Made by a program: the position numbers and the translations under genes. Below are positions 1 through 7,268 of a DNA stretch of 11,485 nt, in pieces; the stretch's first letter is position 1, and each line of letters begins with the position of its first letter. Origin of the DNA: Acidobacteriota bacterium (GTDB taxonomy: Bacteria; Acidobacteriota; Terriglobia; Acidiferrales; UBA7541); NCBI GenBank assembly GCA_003224515.1, contig QHZC01000080.1:16631-28115 (forward strand), given 5' to 3'. The notes beneath the pieces are model-generated. The model did not search any database, was not told the origin of the DNA, and was given only the letters and a program-made list of their open reading frames with translations.

Positions 1-464
1 CCCGTAAATATAAGCGGGATGGAGCCGAGTTCGACGCCAAGCTGGCTGTACGGGAAAAGAGCGACCATGGCTAGCATCACGCCGGGGAGGAAGCTGAGCA
101 CGGGAATCGACTGCAGGATGTCCAGCAGCGGAACCATGATGATTTCGGCGCGCCGCGAGCTGGCGGCAAGGTAGCCGTAGGCCAGAGCAAAAATCAGGCT
201 CAGCGCATAAGCGACGCTGATGCGCACCAGCGAATAAAGTGCGTAGAGTGGCAGCACTCGGGGATTCTGCGAAATCTCAACGTGCGGATGGACGGGGCCA
301 AGCCAGGAGCGGCCAATGGCGTACACGCCAAAAATCGCAGCGAAGACAAACAGAAAAACAGCGATATCGATGAGGAATGCCCAGCTCCAGCGCGAGCCCG
401 CGGGCCGCTGCACCCTCGGAGGAAGCGGCGCAGCCCGGGCGGTTGAGAGAGTCAGATCCGGCAC
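1..464 (-). CDS. NitT/TauT-like ABC transporter permease, N-terminal part (runs off left edge)
   Basis: This is the inner-membrane permease of an ABC importer, open at the window edge with about 154 residues visible. I read it directly from the minus strand, where no stop interrupts the frame down to base 1. A GTG at 464-462 is the likely start, 7 bases after the upstream stop (TGA at 473-471), with a possible GAGG ribosome site inside the end of the preceding gene. A Pro/Arg/Ala-rich leader is followed by a membrane span around residues 28-50, a second around 82-101, and the motif LDILQSIPVLSFLPG at about residues 114-128. That wording is typical of a long two-permease protein family that pairs with ATPases carrying an AAA-associated C-terminal domain. 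It shares the reading frame of the preceding gene, so only the TGA separates them. The substrate cannot be told; nitrate, sulfonate or similar anions are family guesses. Confidence 0.8.
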   Translation of the reverse strand, partial: MPDLTLSTARAAPLPPRVQRPAGSRWSWAFLIDIAVFLFVFAAIFGVYAIGRSWLGPVHPHVEISQNPRVLPLYALYSLVRISVAYALSLIFALAYGYLAASSRRAEIIMVPLLDILQSIPVLSFLPGVMLAMVALFPYSQLGVELGSIPLIFT

Positions 465-470
465 GGAGCG

Positions 471-914
471 TCAGGCCTCGGTGAGGGTCAGCTTGCCGGT
501 GGCGGCGTCGTAATCAAAAATTTCGGCGTAACGCCCCCACTGGATGGCGGTTTCGAGTTGGCGGCGGGATTCTTCCTCACCAAAATGCTCGTCGAGCAAG
601 TCGTGGAAAAACTCTTCGTTCAGGGTGCGGTTGGCTTTGACTTTCAGGGCTTGTTCCATCTGCCGCAGCAAGGGCACGTTGGCGAGAGCGGCTTTGCGAA
701 AGATCGTTTTGCGCGCTTGAATGTCTCCCTGCGCAAACGCCTGCCCCTCGGGGGTAATCAGCACGTGGCCTTCTTCGAGGCGCAAAAAGCCCAGCAGGGC
801 GGCGGTGTCGACCGAGGGTAGCAGCGCGTCGACTTCAAGACTCAGTTCATCCGCCAGTCCATGAAGGTCGACACGGCCGCCCTGGTCGGCCAGGATTTCC
901 AGCAGACCGGCCAA
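471..914 (-). CDS. AAA-associated C-terminal domain piece of ABC ATPase, separate frame
   Basis: This 147-residue reading frame matches the AAA-associated domain normally fused to the C-terminus of NitT/TauT-type ABC ATPases. Recognisable wording includes LAGLLEILADQGG at the start, LADELSLEVDALLP at about 22-35, LLGFLRLEEG, LITPEGQAFAQGDI, and an acidic end (GRYAEIFDYDAATG). It is in a different frame from the ATPase and overlaps its 3' end by 73 bases. The start would be TTG at 914-912. An AAGGA (925-921 on the plus strand as TCCTT) lies 6 bases before it, so it could be translated as a separate, coupled protein. The other reading is that a frameshift has split one ancestral ATPase of about 430 residues. 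The domain identification is fairly firm; which explanation holds is open. Confidence 0.75.
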   Translation of the reverse strand: MAGLLEILADQGGRVDLHGLADELSLEVDALLPSVDTAALLGFLRLEEGHVLITPEGQAFAQGDIQARKTIFRKAALANVPLLRQMEQALKVKANRTLNEEFFHDLLDEHFGEEESRRQLETAIQWGRYAEIFDYDAATGKLTLTEA

Positions 915-1711
915 GCTCGGTCCTTGTGATCCGGACCGGTGAGGATGCGATAGATGGAGTCGACGAGCTCGATGAAGTGGGCCGACTTTCGGTCGCGGGG
1001 CTGCGGCATAGCCACCTTAAAATCGGCGTGAATATGCGCGGGATTGCGGCCCAGGACGATGATGCGGTCGGCGAGGACCACAGCTTCTTCGATATTGTGG
1101 GTAACCATGAAAATCGCGCGCGTGGGAATCTTGTGACCGAGCCAGAGCTCCAGGAGCTCGCCACGAAGTGTTTCCGCGGTGAGGACGTCAAGCGCGGAAA
1201 ATGGTTCGTCCATGAAGAGCACTTCGGGCTCGACGACTAGTGCGCGGGCGACTCCGACACGCTGCTTCATGCCGCCGGAGAGTTCCTTGGGGTAGGCGGT
1301 TTCAAAACCGTCGAGGCCGACGGCGTCAATAATGCGCAGGGAGCGCTTACGACGCTCGATGGGAGGTCTGCCGCGGGCCTCCAGGGGAGCTTCGACATTT
1401 TCTAGGACCGTGAGCCAGGGGAACAGCGCGAAACTTTGAAAGACCATGGAAACGTTGGGCGATTCGTCACCTACCGGGTGGCCATGCCAGTAGACGGAGC
1501 CGGCGCTGGCAGGAGAAAGACCGGTCAACATGCGCAGCAATGTGGACTTGCCGCAACCGGATGCGCCGAGCAGCGCGATGATCTGGCCGGGATGGATAGC
1601 GAGATCGGTTGGAGCGATAACCAGGATGCGGCTGCCGTCCGGCTGCGCGTAGGATTTCTCCAGTTTGCGCGCTTCGATAATCGGAGGGGGTACGATGTTT
1701 GCGGTGGTCAT
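842..1711 (-). CDS. NitT/TauT-type ABC transporter ATP-binding protein
   Basis: This cytoplasmic ATPase powers the import system whose permease lies downstream. All catalytic elements of an ABC nucleotide-binding domain are present: Walker A GASGCGKST at residues 49-57, Q-loop FQSFALFPW at 91-99, signature LSGGMKQR at 144-151, Walker B EVLFMDEP at 163-170, D-loop SALD at 172-175, and switch histidine in VTHN at 203-206. The FQSFALFPWLTV wording is characteristic of nitrate/sulfonate/taurine-type ATPases. After about residue 265 (YRILTGPDHKDRA) the sequence stops looking like the family, and the last 20 or so residues read as out-of-frame translation of the next domain. The true C-terminal domain continues in the other frame from 914. 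The ATG at 1711-1709 is used; no strong ribosome site is visible before it. The gene is divergent from the membrane-protein gene at 1810. Confidence 0.88.
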   Translation of the reverse strand: MTTANIVPPPIIEARKLEKSYAQPDGSRILVIAPTDLAIHPGQIIALLGASGCGKSTLLRMLTGLSPASAGSVYWHGHPVGDESPNVSMVFQSFALFPWLTVLENVEAPLEARGRPPIERRKRSLRIIDAVGLDGFETAYPKELSGGMKQRVGVARALVVEPEVLFMDEPFSALDVLTAETLRGELLELWLGHKIPTRAIFMVTHNIEEAVVLADRIIVLGRNPAHIHADFKVAMPQPRDRKSAHFIELVDSIYRILTGPDHKDRAWPVCWKSWPTRAAVSTFMDWRMN

Positions 1712-1809
1712 GAGCGCGTGTATTATCGCTCAACTGCGGTGTGGCCGCACACTAATGGATGAAGCACGGCCCTGCGTTTCCTTAGCGGTTACAATGGCGT
1801 GAACACTCG

Positions 1810-3531
1810 ATGGCACCTCCCGTTGAACACCCAAACAAAATGAACGCAGCCGCAGGATTTCGCGAAGGGCTGCTCGCGCTGGGCGTTTCCCTGGCGACAT
1901 CGTTGCTGGTGATTGCGCCATTTTTCTGGCTGGGGAGCGCTTCGGGGCACGACTTTGGATTTCACGCCGCCTCGTGGCTGGACGTCCGGGGACAGTGGAG
2001 AGAGGGGATTCTTTTCCCGCGGTGGGCGGAGTGGGCGAACCACGGATTCGGCGAGCCGCGGTTCATCTTTTATCCGCCACTGTCATGGATGCTGGGGGCG
2101 GCGCTAAGCTTTGTGGTTCCCTGGAATGCCGTGCCGGGGGTTTTCATCGTCATCTCCCAGACCATGGCAGGACTCTGTTCGTTTGCGCTGGCGCGGCGAT
2201 TTCTGTCGGGAAGCGCGGCACTCGTTGGAGCCGCGTGTTATGCGGCAAATCCGTATGCGCTGGTGATCGTATACATGCGCAGTGACTTTGCCGAGCAACT
2301 CGCGTGCGCACTGATGCCGCTGCTGGTGCTGGAATCGTTCGAATTATGCGGGCCGGCGGAGAATCAGCGGGGTTCCCTGCCGCGGGCAATGACGATCTTC
2401 GCGGTAGTGCTCGCGGCAGTATGGCTTTCCAATGCGCCTGCCGGGGTGCTGGCCAGTTACAGCGCGGCACTTATTTTTGCATGGGCGGCGGTTGGGGAAA
2501 AATCCTTGCGGCCGTTGCGGCGCGGCGCGGGCGGATTGGCGCTGGGTTTTGCATTGACGAGCTTTTATCTTTGGCCCGCGGCTTACGAGCAACGCTGGGT
2601 GAATATCGCGCAGGCGCTTTCCTCGGGGTTGCAGCCCGGGGACAACTTCCTCTATACGATGATCAATGATCCAGAACATAACGTGTTCAATTGGATGGCC
2701 TCGAGCGTGGCGATTCTGCTCATGGTGATGACCGGGATCGCGGGGATTGCGGTGCAACGAGGAACGGTTCAGGAACAAGAAAGAGATGAGACAAGCAAAC
2801 GGCTGTTGCTGCTCTCCCTGGCGGCGACGATTCTGATGATCCGCCCCAGTTCGGTTTTTTGGGAGCACCTTCCGAAGCTGCGATTTGTGCAGTTTCCGTG
2901 GAGATGGATGGCCATTCTCGCGGTGGCGTACGCCTATTTTCTGTGCGCTGCCATGGCGCGCGCGCGAATGCCATGGATATGGGCTGTGCTGGTGCTTATC
3001 GTAACTGGTGGAACGGGGACTTTTCTGGTTCGGAGTGCCTGGTGGGATTCCGAAGACATTCCTGTATTGCGGGAAGCGATTGCAAACGACCAGGGTTTCG
3101 ATGGTACGGACGAATACGATCCGGTGGGCGATGATCATTACAACTTGCCGGAAAAAGCGGCGCGGGTGCAGATTCTTTCGGCCGAGGAATCTGAAGGCCG
3201 CCCACCGCAAGCGGAGATTCATATCGAACGATGGACCGCGGAAGAAAAAACCTTGCGCCTGGCTTCGCGGGAACCGTTGCGAGTGGGGCTGCGGCTGCTC
3301 AACTATCCGGCGTGGCACGTGGAGGTGAACGGCAAGACGGTGACACCACAGCAGGCGGAGACCAACGGCCAGATGGTCCTGCTGCTCCCCGCAGGGACGC
3401 AGCGCATCACGGCAAAGTTGGTGCGCACTCCGGACCGGAAGCTTGGAATTGCCATTTCGGTCCTGGCAGCGCTCCTATTGCTGGCGCTCTTAAACGCCGG
3501 CGGCCTGCGACTCCTTTCCGCGAGCCCGTGA
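1810..3531 (+). CDS. Multi-span membrane protein, PTPS-related / GT-C glycosyltransferase-like
   Basis: This 573-residue inner-membrane protein has many hydrophobic spans, the first at about residues 21-42 and the last close to the C-terminus. Just after span 1 comes GHDFGFH (46-52), then FPRWAEWANHGFGEP (69-83) and FIFYPPLSWMLG (85-96). That order (acidic residue and histidine in the first outer loop, then PRW, then YPPL) is the hallmark I associate with the '6-pyruvoyl-tetrahydropterin synthase-related' membrane family and with GT-C glycosyltransferases. A soluble, beta-rich segment at roughly 405-545 contains LLNYPAWHVEVNGK, resembling the C-terminal domain of YfhO-like proteins. The likely role is transfer of a lipid-linked sugar on the periplasmic side, but no substrate is evident. 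The start could be ATG 1810 or ATG 1840; neither has a clear ribosome site, and 1840 sits nearer the first span. It stands alone between two minus-strand units. Confidence 0.75.
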   Translation: MAPPVEHPNKMNAAAGFREGLLALGVSLATSLLVIAPFFWLGSASGHDFGFHAASWLDVRGQWREGILFPRWAEWANHGFGEPRFIFYPPLSWMLGAALSFVVPWNAVPGVFIVISQTMAGLCSFALARRFLSGSAALVGAACYAANPYALVIVYMRSDFAEQLACALMPLLVLESFELCGPAENQRGSLPRAMTIFAVVLAAVWLSNAPAGVLASYSAALIFAWAAVGEKSLRPLRRGAGGLALGFALTSFYLWPAAYEQRWVNIAQALSSGLQPGDNFLYTMINDPEHNVFNWMASSVAILLMVMTGIAGIAVQRGTVQEQERDETSKRLLLLSLAATILMIRPSSVFWEHLPKLRFVQFPWRWMAILAVAYAYFLCAAMARARMPWIWAVLVLIVTGGTGTFLVRSAWWDSEDIPVLREAIANDQGFDGTDEYDPVGDDHYNLPEKAARVQILSAEESEGRPPQAEIHIERWTAEEKTLRLASREPLRVGLRLLNYPAWHVEVNGKTVTPQQAETNGQMVLLLPAGTQRITAKLVRTPDRKLGIAISVLAALLLLALLNAGGLRLLSASP

Positions 3532-3814
3532 GTGTAGTAGGGCCGACGCAACTTTCGCGCAAGCTGTCGAAGAGATACCCCCACCCGGGTGGTCTCAGCA
3601 AAGAGTGTGGAATCGCTTGAAAAGAGAAGGGCTGCGTTTTAATCAGTGCAAAAGTGTTCCGAACTTACCCCCTCCTCCGCGTCTTCCAACCTTACGCCGT
3701 CCACAAACAGGACTCGACACACGGACAACGGAGCACAGTAGAGGCATGCGCCAAACACCTAAAGGATGAGGCCATGGCGTCAAAATAGCGCAAGCCTGGA
3801 AGTGGAGTTGTCCA
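3532..3814. other. Convergent intergenic region with C-rich palindrome; no gene seen
   Basis: This gap lies between the 3' ends of the membrane-protein gene and phoU. No coding region is supportable. It contains a perfect 12-base palindrome CCACCCGGGTGG at 3581-3592, flanked by GAGA (3573-3576) and TCTC (3593-3596), so the arms can extend with a bulge. A second C-rich tract, TTACCCCCTCC, starts near 3665. No T-run follows the palindrome on either strand, so it is not a classical intrinsic terminator. TACCCCC-type elements of this look occur between genes in acidobacterial genomes as I remember them, which would make this a dispersed repeat. That is inference only. Confidence 0.4.
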
Positions 3815-4480
3815 TCAGCGGCGGTCCACGGTGGGATGGCGGATGTCCTGGCCCTGGACGAGGTAGATGACGTCCTCCGCGATGTTGGTGGCGTGATCGC
3901 CGATGCGCTCGAGGTTCTTGGCGACGAGGATCAATTCGAATGCGGGAAAGACGACGCTGGAATCGCCCATCATGTAGGTGAGCAATTCACGGAAAATCTG
4001 GTCGCGGTAGTGGTCCACTTGATCGTCGGTGGCCAGGACACTCTGGGCAAGGTCAACGTCGCGGCGGACGACGGCGTTGAGGGCATTGCGAACCATCTCT
4101 TCGGTGAGCTCGCTCATGCGCGGCAGATCGACGTACGGCTTCACGCGCGGGTGGCGGAGGATGCGCAGGGCTCCCTGGGCGATGTTGACAGCCTGATCGC
4201 CGATGCGCTCGAGATCGTTATTGATGCGCGAGACGGCCAGCACGAAGCGGAGATCGATGGCCATGAGCTGGTGCAGCGCAAGAAGCTGAACGACGCGATC
4301 GTCGACTTCCATCTGGAGTTCGTTGATGGCGTCTTCTTCCTCGAGGACGCGCTTGGCGAGCTGTTCATCGCTATCCAATACCGCGTGAACGGACTGGTGA
4401 ACGGCGCGCTCCGCGAGGCTGCCCATCCACAGCAGGCGCTCCTTCAATTCGTTCAGATCTTTTTCAAAGTGACGTTCCAT
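3815..4480 (-). CDS. phoU: Phosphate signalling/transport regulator PhoU
   Basis: PhoU is a cytoplasmic helical protein that links the Pst transporter to the PhoR/PhoB two-component system and keeps the Pho response off when phosphate is plentiful. The protein is 221 residues from ATG 4480, normal for the family. It shows the two tandem three-helix bundles: the first ends with NDLERIGDQAVNIA (88-101), the second with KNLERIGDHATNIAEDV (188-204). These E-R-I-G-D motifs carry the family's metal-binding acidic residues. I prefer ATG 4480 over the in-frame GTG at 4495 because GGAAGAGG lies just upstream of the ATG, while the GTG has no visible site. It is the last gene of the pst cluster, separated from pstB by about 150 bases that contain an inverted repeat. 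A second, diverged PhoU lies at the right edge. Confidence 0.93.
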   Translation of the reverse strand: MERHFEKDLNELKERLLWMGSLAERAVHQSVHAVLDSDEQLAKRVLEEEDAINELQMEVDDRVVQLLALHQLMAIDLRFVLAVSRINNDLERIGDQAVNIAQGALRILRHPRVKPYVDLPRMSELTEEMVRNALNAVVRRDVDLAQSVLATDDQVDHYRDQIFRELLTYMMGDSSVVFPAFELILVAKNLERIGDHATNIAEDVIYLVQGQDIRHPTVDRR

Positions 4481-4571
4481 CCTGTCCTCTTCCACCTTAG
4501 TAAAACTCTAATTCCAGATTCTCGCCGAAGCATCGGTTGAGATCTTTCCGGCAGGGCTGGAATCCACGATC

Positions 4572-4592
4572 AGCGATCCTCCCCGGATCGCT
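4572..4592. repeat. Perfect 8-bp inverted repeat between pstB and phoU
   Basis: The arms AGCGATCC (4572-4579) and GGATCGCT (4585-4592) pair perfectly around a 5-base loop TCCCC. It lies in the pstB-phoU gap, within what is probably the pst transcript. No T-run follows on the minus strand, so it is unlikely to be a complete intrinsic terminator. It could act as a stability or processing hairpin that sets phoU level relative to pstB. The neighbouring wording on the minus strand (GTCATCCTGAAGCGATCC) looks REP-like, so a dispersed repeat is an alternative. Confidence 0.5.
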
Positions 4593-4629
4593 TCAGGATG
4601 ACCAGCCTGCTAAACCTCAACGGGCAGGG

Positions 4630-5457
4630 TCATCCAAAGCGGCCGGTGATATAGGCCTCCGTGCGCGGGTCACCCGGCGTGGTGAAGAGCTGCGGGGTGG
4701 GACTGAACTCGATGAGCTGCCCGGTGAGCAAAAACGCAGTGAAGTCACTGACGCGTGCGGCCTGCTGCATATTGTGGGTAACGATGGTGATGGTACACAA
4801 GTCCTTCAACTGTACGAGCAGTTCTTCGATTTTCGCGGTGCTGATGGGGTCGAGCGCCGAACACGGTTCGTCGAGAAGAAGCACTTCGGGCTCGACGGCG
4901 AGGGCCCGCGCGATACACAAGCGCTGCTGCTGTCCCCCCGAAAGTTCGTAGGCCGACTTGTGGAGGTGGTCTTTCACTTCGTCCCAGAGCGCGGCATGCC
5001 GCAAGCTTTTTTCGACCGCTTCGGCGATGGGGGCTTTCGAACCGTTAATCCTCAGGCCGTAGGCAACATTGTCGAAAATCGACTTAGGGAAAGGATTGGG
5101 GCGCTGAAAGACCATGCCGACGCGGCGGCGATGCGCAGTAACGTCCTGGGTAAGGATACTCTGGCCGTCGAGAAGAATTTCCCCCTCGAGCCGGGCATGG
5201 CGCACGGTTTCGTGCATGCGGTTGAGGGTGCGAAGCAAGGTGGACTTGCCACAGCCGGACGGACCAATAAGAGAGGTGACCTTGCTGGTGGCGATGCCCA
5301 TACTGATATCGAACAGGGTCTGCTTGTTGCCGTAAAAGAAATTGACCTTGGAGATGGTCATGCGCATCGAGAGGGCCGCCGACGTCTCCCGCGTCGTTGC
5401 GCCGGTCACTAGGGGAGGTATGTTCACGGACAATGCTGGCCTCACAGAAGCGTGCAT
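4630..5457 (-). CDS. pstB: Phosphate ABC transporter ATP-binding protein PstB
   Basis: PstB is the ATPase of the high-affinity phosphate importer and works as a dimer on the cytoplasmic face of PstC/PstA. Motifs present in order: Walker A GPSGCGKST (65-73), PstB-typical Q-loop VFQRPNPFPKSI, signature LSGGQQQRLCIARAL, Walker B VLLLDEPCSALDP, and switch VTHNMQQAARVSD. QRPNPFP and DEPCSALDP together separate PstB from other ABC ATPases. At 275 residues it has about 30 extra residues before the conserved core, which starts near MRMTISKVNFFYG. The ATG at 5457 is supported by GAGGA 8 bases upstream, overlapping the end of pstA. Met31 or Met33 are alternative starts. Only 3 bases separate it from the pstA stop, so the two are surely co-translated. 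Confidence 0.95.
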   Translation of the reverse strand: MHASVRPALSVNIPPLVTGATTRETSAALSMRMTISKVNFFYGNKQTLFDISMGIATSKVTSLIGPSGCGKSTLLRTLNRMHETVRHARLEGEILLDGQSILTQDVTAHRRRVGMVFQRPNPFPKSIFDNVAYGLRINGSKAPIAEAVEKSLRHAALWDEVKDHLHKSAYELSGGQQQRLCIARALAVEPEVLLLDEPCSALDPISTAKIEELLVQLKDLCTITIVTHNMQQAARVSDFTAFLLTGQLIEFSPTPQLFTTPGDPRTEAYITGRFG

Positions 5458-5460
5458 AGA

Positions 5461-6312
5461 TCAAGTCCTCGGAACCGCAATGCCCCGGGAAAGAATCGCC
5501 CGGGCTACGATGTTGATGACCAAAATCAAACCGAGCAGGACAAGCCCCGCGGCCCAGGCCTGGCGATGCCAATCATCGTACGGAGCGACCGCATAAGTAA
5601 AGATCATAACCGGCAGGGAAGCCGTGGGCTGTTCCCAGCCAGGGCTCCAGAATTGATTGCCAAGCGCGGTAAACAGGAGCGGTGCGGTTTCCCCCGCGAC
5701 TCGGGCGAAGGCCAGCAGAATGGCGGTGAGGATGCCACGATACGCGGCCGGGACGATGACGGTGGCGATGGTTTTCCACTTGCTGGCGCCCAGAGCCATG
5801 GCGGCTTCGCGCAAAGCGTTCGGAACCGCGCGCAGAAATTCTTCGGTACTGCGGAGAGTGATGGGAATCATCATCAGGCCGAGAGCGAATCCGCCGGCGA
5901 GTGTGGAGTAGTGCTTGAAAGGGTGAACGACAAGGCTGTAAGCAAAAATACCGATGACGATGGAGGGCACGCCGTTGAGCAAGTCCGCAGCATAGCGGAC
6001 AACAAAAGCGATGGTCCCGCCGCTAAATTCCGCAAGATAGATGGCGCCAAAGAATCCGATGGGAACACCCACGAACGAAGCGAGCAGGAGCAACTTGGCG
6101 CTGCCGAGAATGGCGTTGGCCAGGCCGCCACCGGACTCGCCGACGGGCGCTGGCAACTTAGTGAAAAAATTCCAATTAATGGAAGTGCCACCATGATAAA
6201 CGAGGTATCCGAGAACGAAGAAGAGCACGGAAACGGCAACTAGTGCGCATGCCCCGGTCATCGTCAGCATGAAGCCGCTCACGAATTTGCGCCAGCGAAG
6301 ACGAGGGCTCAT
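5461..6312 (-). CDS. pstA: Phosphate ABC transporter permease PstA
   Basis: PstA is one of the two inner-membrane permeases forming the phosphate channel. The 283-residue length is normal. A short basic N-terminus (MSPRLRWRK) leads into the first span at about 12-38. A periplasmic loop (GGTSINWNFFT) follows. The core includes GGLANAILGSAKLL, LLNGVPSIVIGIFAY, and the coupling-loop region EEFLRAVPNALREAAMALGASKWKT. PstA-typical RVAGETAPLLFTALGNQFW follows at about 207-225, where the RxxGETAPL motif is the family signature. The reading frame is intact, unlike its partner pstC. The ATG at 6312 lies 2 bases after the pstC stop, which supports tight translational coupling in a pstSCAB operon. Confidence 0.95.
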   Translation of the reverse strand: MSPRLRWRKFVSGFMLTMTGACALVAVSVLFFVLGYLVYHGGTSINWNFFTKLPAPVGESGGGLANAILGSAKLLLLASFVGVPIGFFGAIYLAEFSGGTIAFVVRYAADLLNGVPSIVIGIFAYSLVVHPFKHYSTLAGGFALGLMMIPITLRSTEEFLRAVPNALREAAMALGASKWKTIATVIVPAAYRGILTAILLAFARVAGETAPLLFTALGNQFWSPGWEQPTASLPVMIFTYAVAPYDDWHRQAWAAGLVLLGLILVINIVARAILSRGIAVPRT

Positions 6313-6314
6313 GC

Positions 6315-7254
6315 CTACCCCAGTCCGCTGCCGCGCTGCGAAGTGGCCACGATCAGCAAGCGGGCGACGCCATTCAATATGAATGTCAGAAGGAAGAGCA
6401 CCAGGCCAAGTTCGATCAAAGATTGCGTGTAAAGATCGCCGGTGGCTTCGGTGAATTCGTTGGCGATGACGGCGGCGATGGAATATCCGGGAGAAAACAG
6501 AGAAGTGCTGATGACCGGGGTATTGCCGATGACCATGGTAACGGCCATGGTTTCACCTAAGGCGCGGGCGAGGGCCAGGAAAATTGAACCAAAAATGCCT
6601 GTTCGGGCGAAAGGAACAACAACCTTCCAGGTGGATTCCCAGCGCGTGGCCCCGAGAGAGAGGGCGGCTTCGCGCTGGTCGCGCGGGACCGAGAGGAGCA
6701 CTTCACGGGAGACGGAAATGATATAGGGGATGACCATGATGGCGAGGACGATGCCTGCGGTCAGAAAGCCGACGCCGTAGGCGGGGCCTTGAAATAGCGG
6801 AAGGAAGCCGAAGGACGATGAAGACGCCCAGCAGGCCGTAGATGACGCTGGGTACGGCGGCGAGAAGATCGATGAAAAATTCGAGCGCGTCGGAAACTCT
6901 GGCGGGGGCCAGCTCGGCAAGAAAAATGGCGGCGCCGATGCCCAGGGGGACGGCGATGAGCAGTGAAACGGCGGCGGTGACGACAGTGCCGTAGATAAAA
7001 GGAAGCGCACCAAACTGATCGAAAATGGGGTCCCAGACGGAGGTGCGGAAAAAATTGAAGCCGAACTTGTGCCGGGGCAGCACGGAGCCTTGCCACAATT
7101 CGAAAACGAGGAGCAGGGTGATCAATACAACCGAAGCGGCAAACAAAGAAGTAATTATCCGCGCGATTTCGTCGCCTTCGCGCAGCCGGGATAGAAATGA
7201 GCGCGAGCCCGCAACGGGGCCCGCGCTCGGAACCGTACTAGTTGTCGTTGCCAC
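6315..7254 (-). pseudogene. pstC: Phosphate ABC transporter permease PstC, frame-broken
   Basis: PstC pairs with PstA to form the phosphate channel. The gene is split between two frames. The first (7254 to about 6811, GTG start 14 bases after pstS) gives residues 1-148: span at about 35-53, then FGALPFIYGTVVTAAVSLLIA, LAELAP, and FFIDLLAAVPSVIYGLLGVFIVL. The second (about 6809 to 6315) continues with GFLPLFQGPAYGVG, the coupling loop EAALSLGATRWES, then LARALGETMAVTMVIGN, and ends in the last span. Moving between them skips one base at 6810. Compared with E. coli PstC as I remember it, about 19 residues between GLFIF and the SGPAFG motif are missing here, so a 56-base-type deletion fits better than a point indel. 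No start codon with a ribosome site is seen near the break for the second half. Real mutation or assembly error cannot be told apart. Confidence 0.85.
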
Positions 7255-7268
7255 TTTTGCAGCCAGCG

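Noticed and set aside
1735..1749. TGCGG-TGTGG-CCGCA inverted repeat and a GATAAT-like box in the divergent spacer at 1712-1809
   Set aside because: A 5-base stem is common by chance at this GC, and no -35 element with suitable spacing accompanies the box.
2344..3318. Minus-strand 324-codon open frame opposite the membrane protein
   Set aside because: Its Arg/Pro/His-rich translation is typical of an antisense shadow, while the plus strand shows coherent membrane spans and family motifs.
3836..4540. Plus-strand 234-codon open frame opposite phoU
   Set aside because: Antisense to a clear PhoU; its Val/Asp/Gly repetition mirrors the coding bias of the true gene.
4537..5412. Plus-strand 291-codon open frame opposite pstB
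   Set aside because: It is antisense to a fully conserved PstB; its translation has no recognisable motifs and arises from high GC codon bias.
5452..6243. Plus-strand 263-codon open frame opposite pstA
   Set aside because: Low-complexity Gly/Asp/Glu-rich translation without motifs, opposite an intact PstA.
6821..7013. Start of the pstC C-terminal frame at 7013
   Set aside because: The first 60 or so codons of that frame are Ser/Pro-rich translation out of register with the true PstC N-terminus, so 7013 is not a real start.
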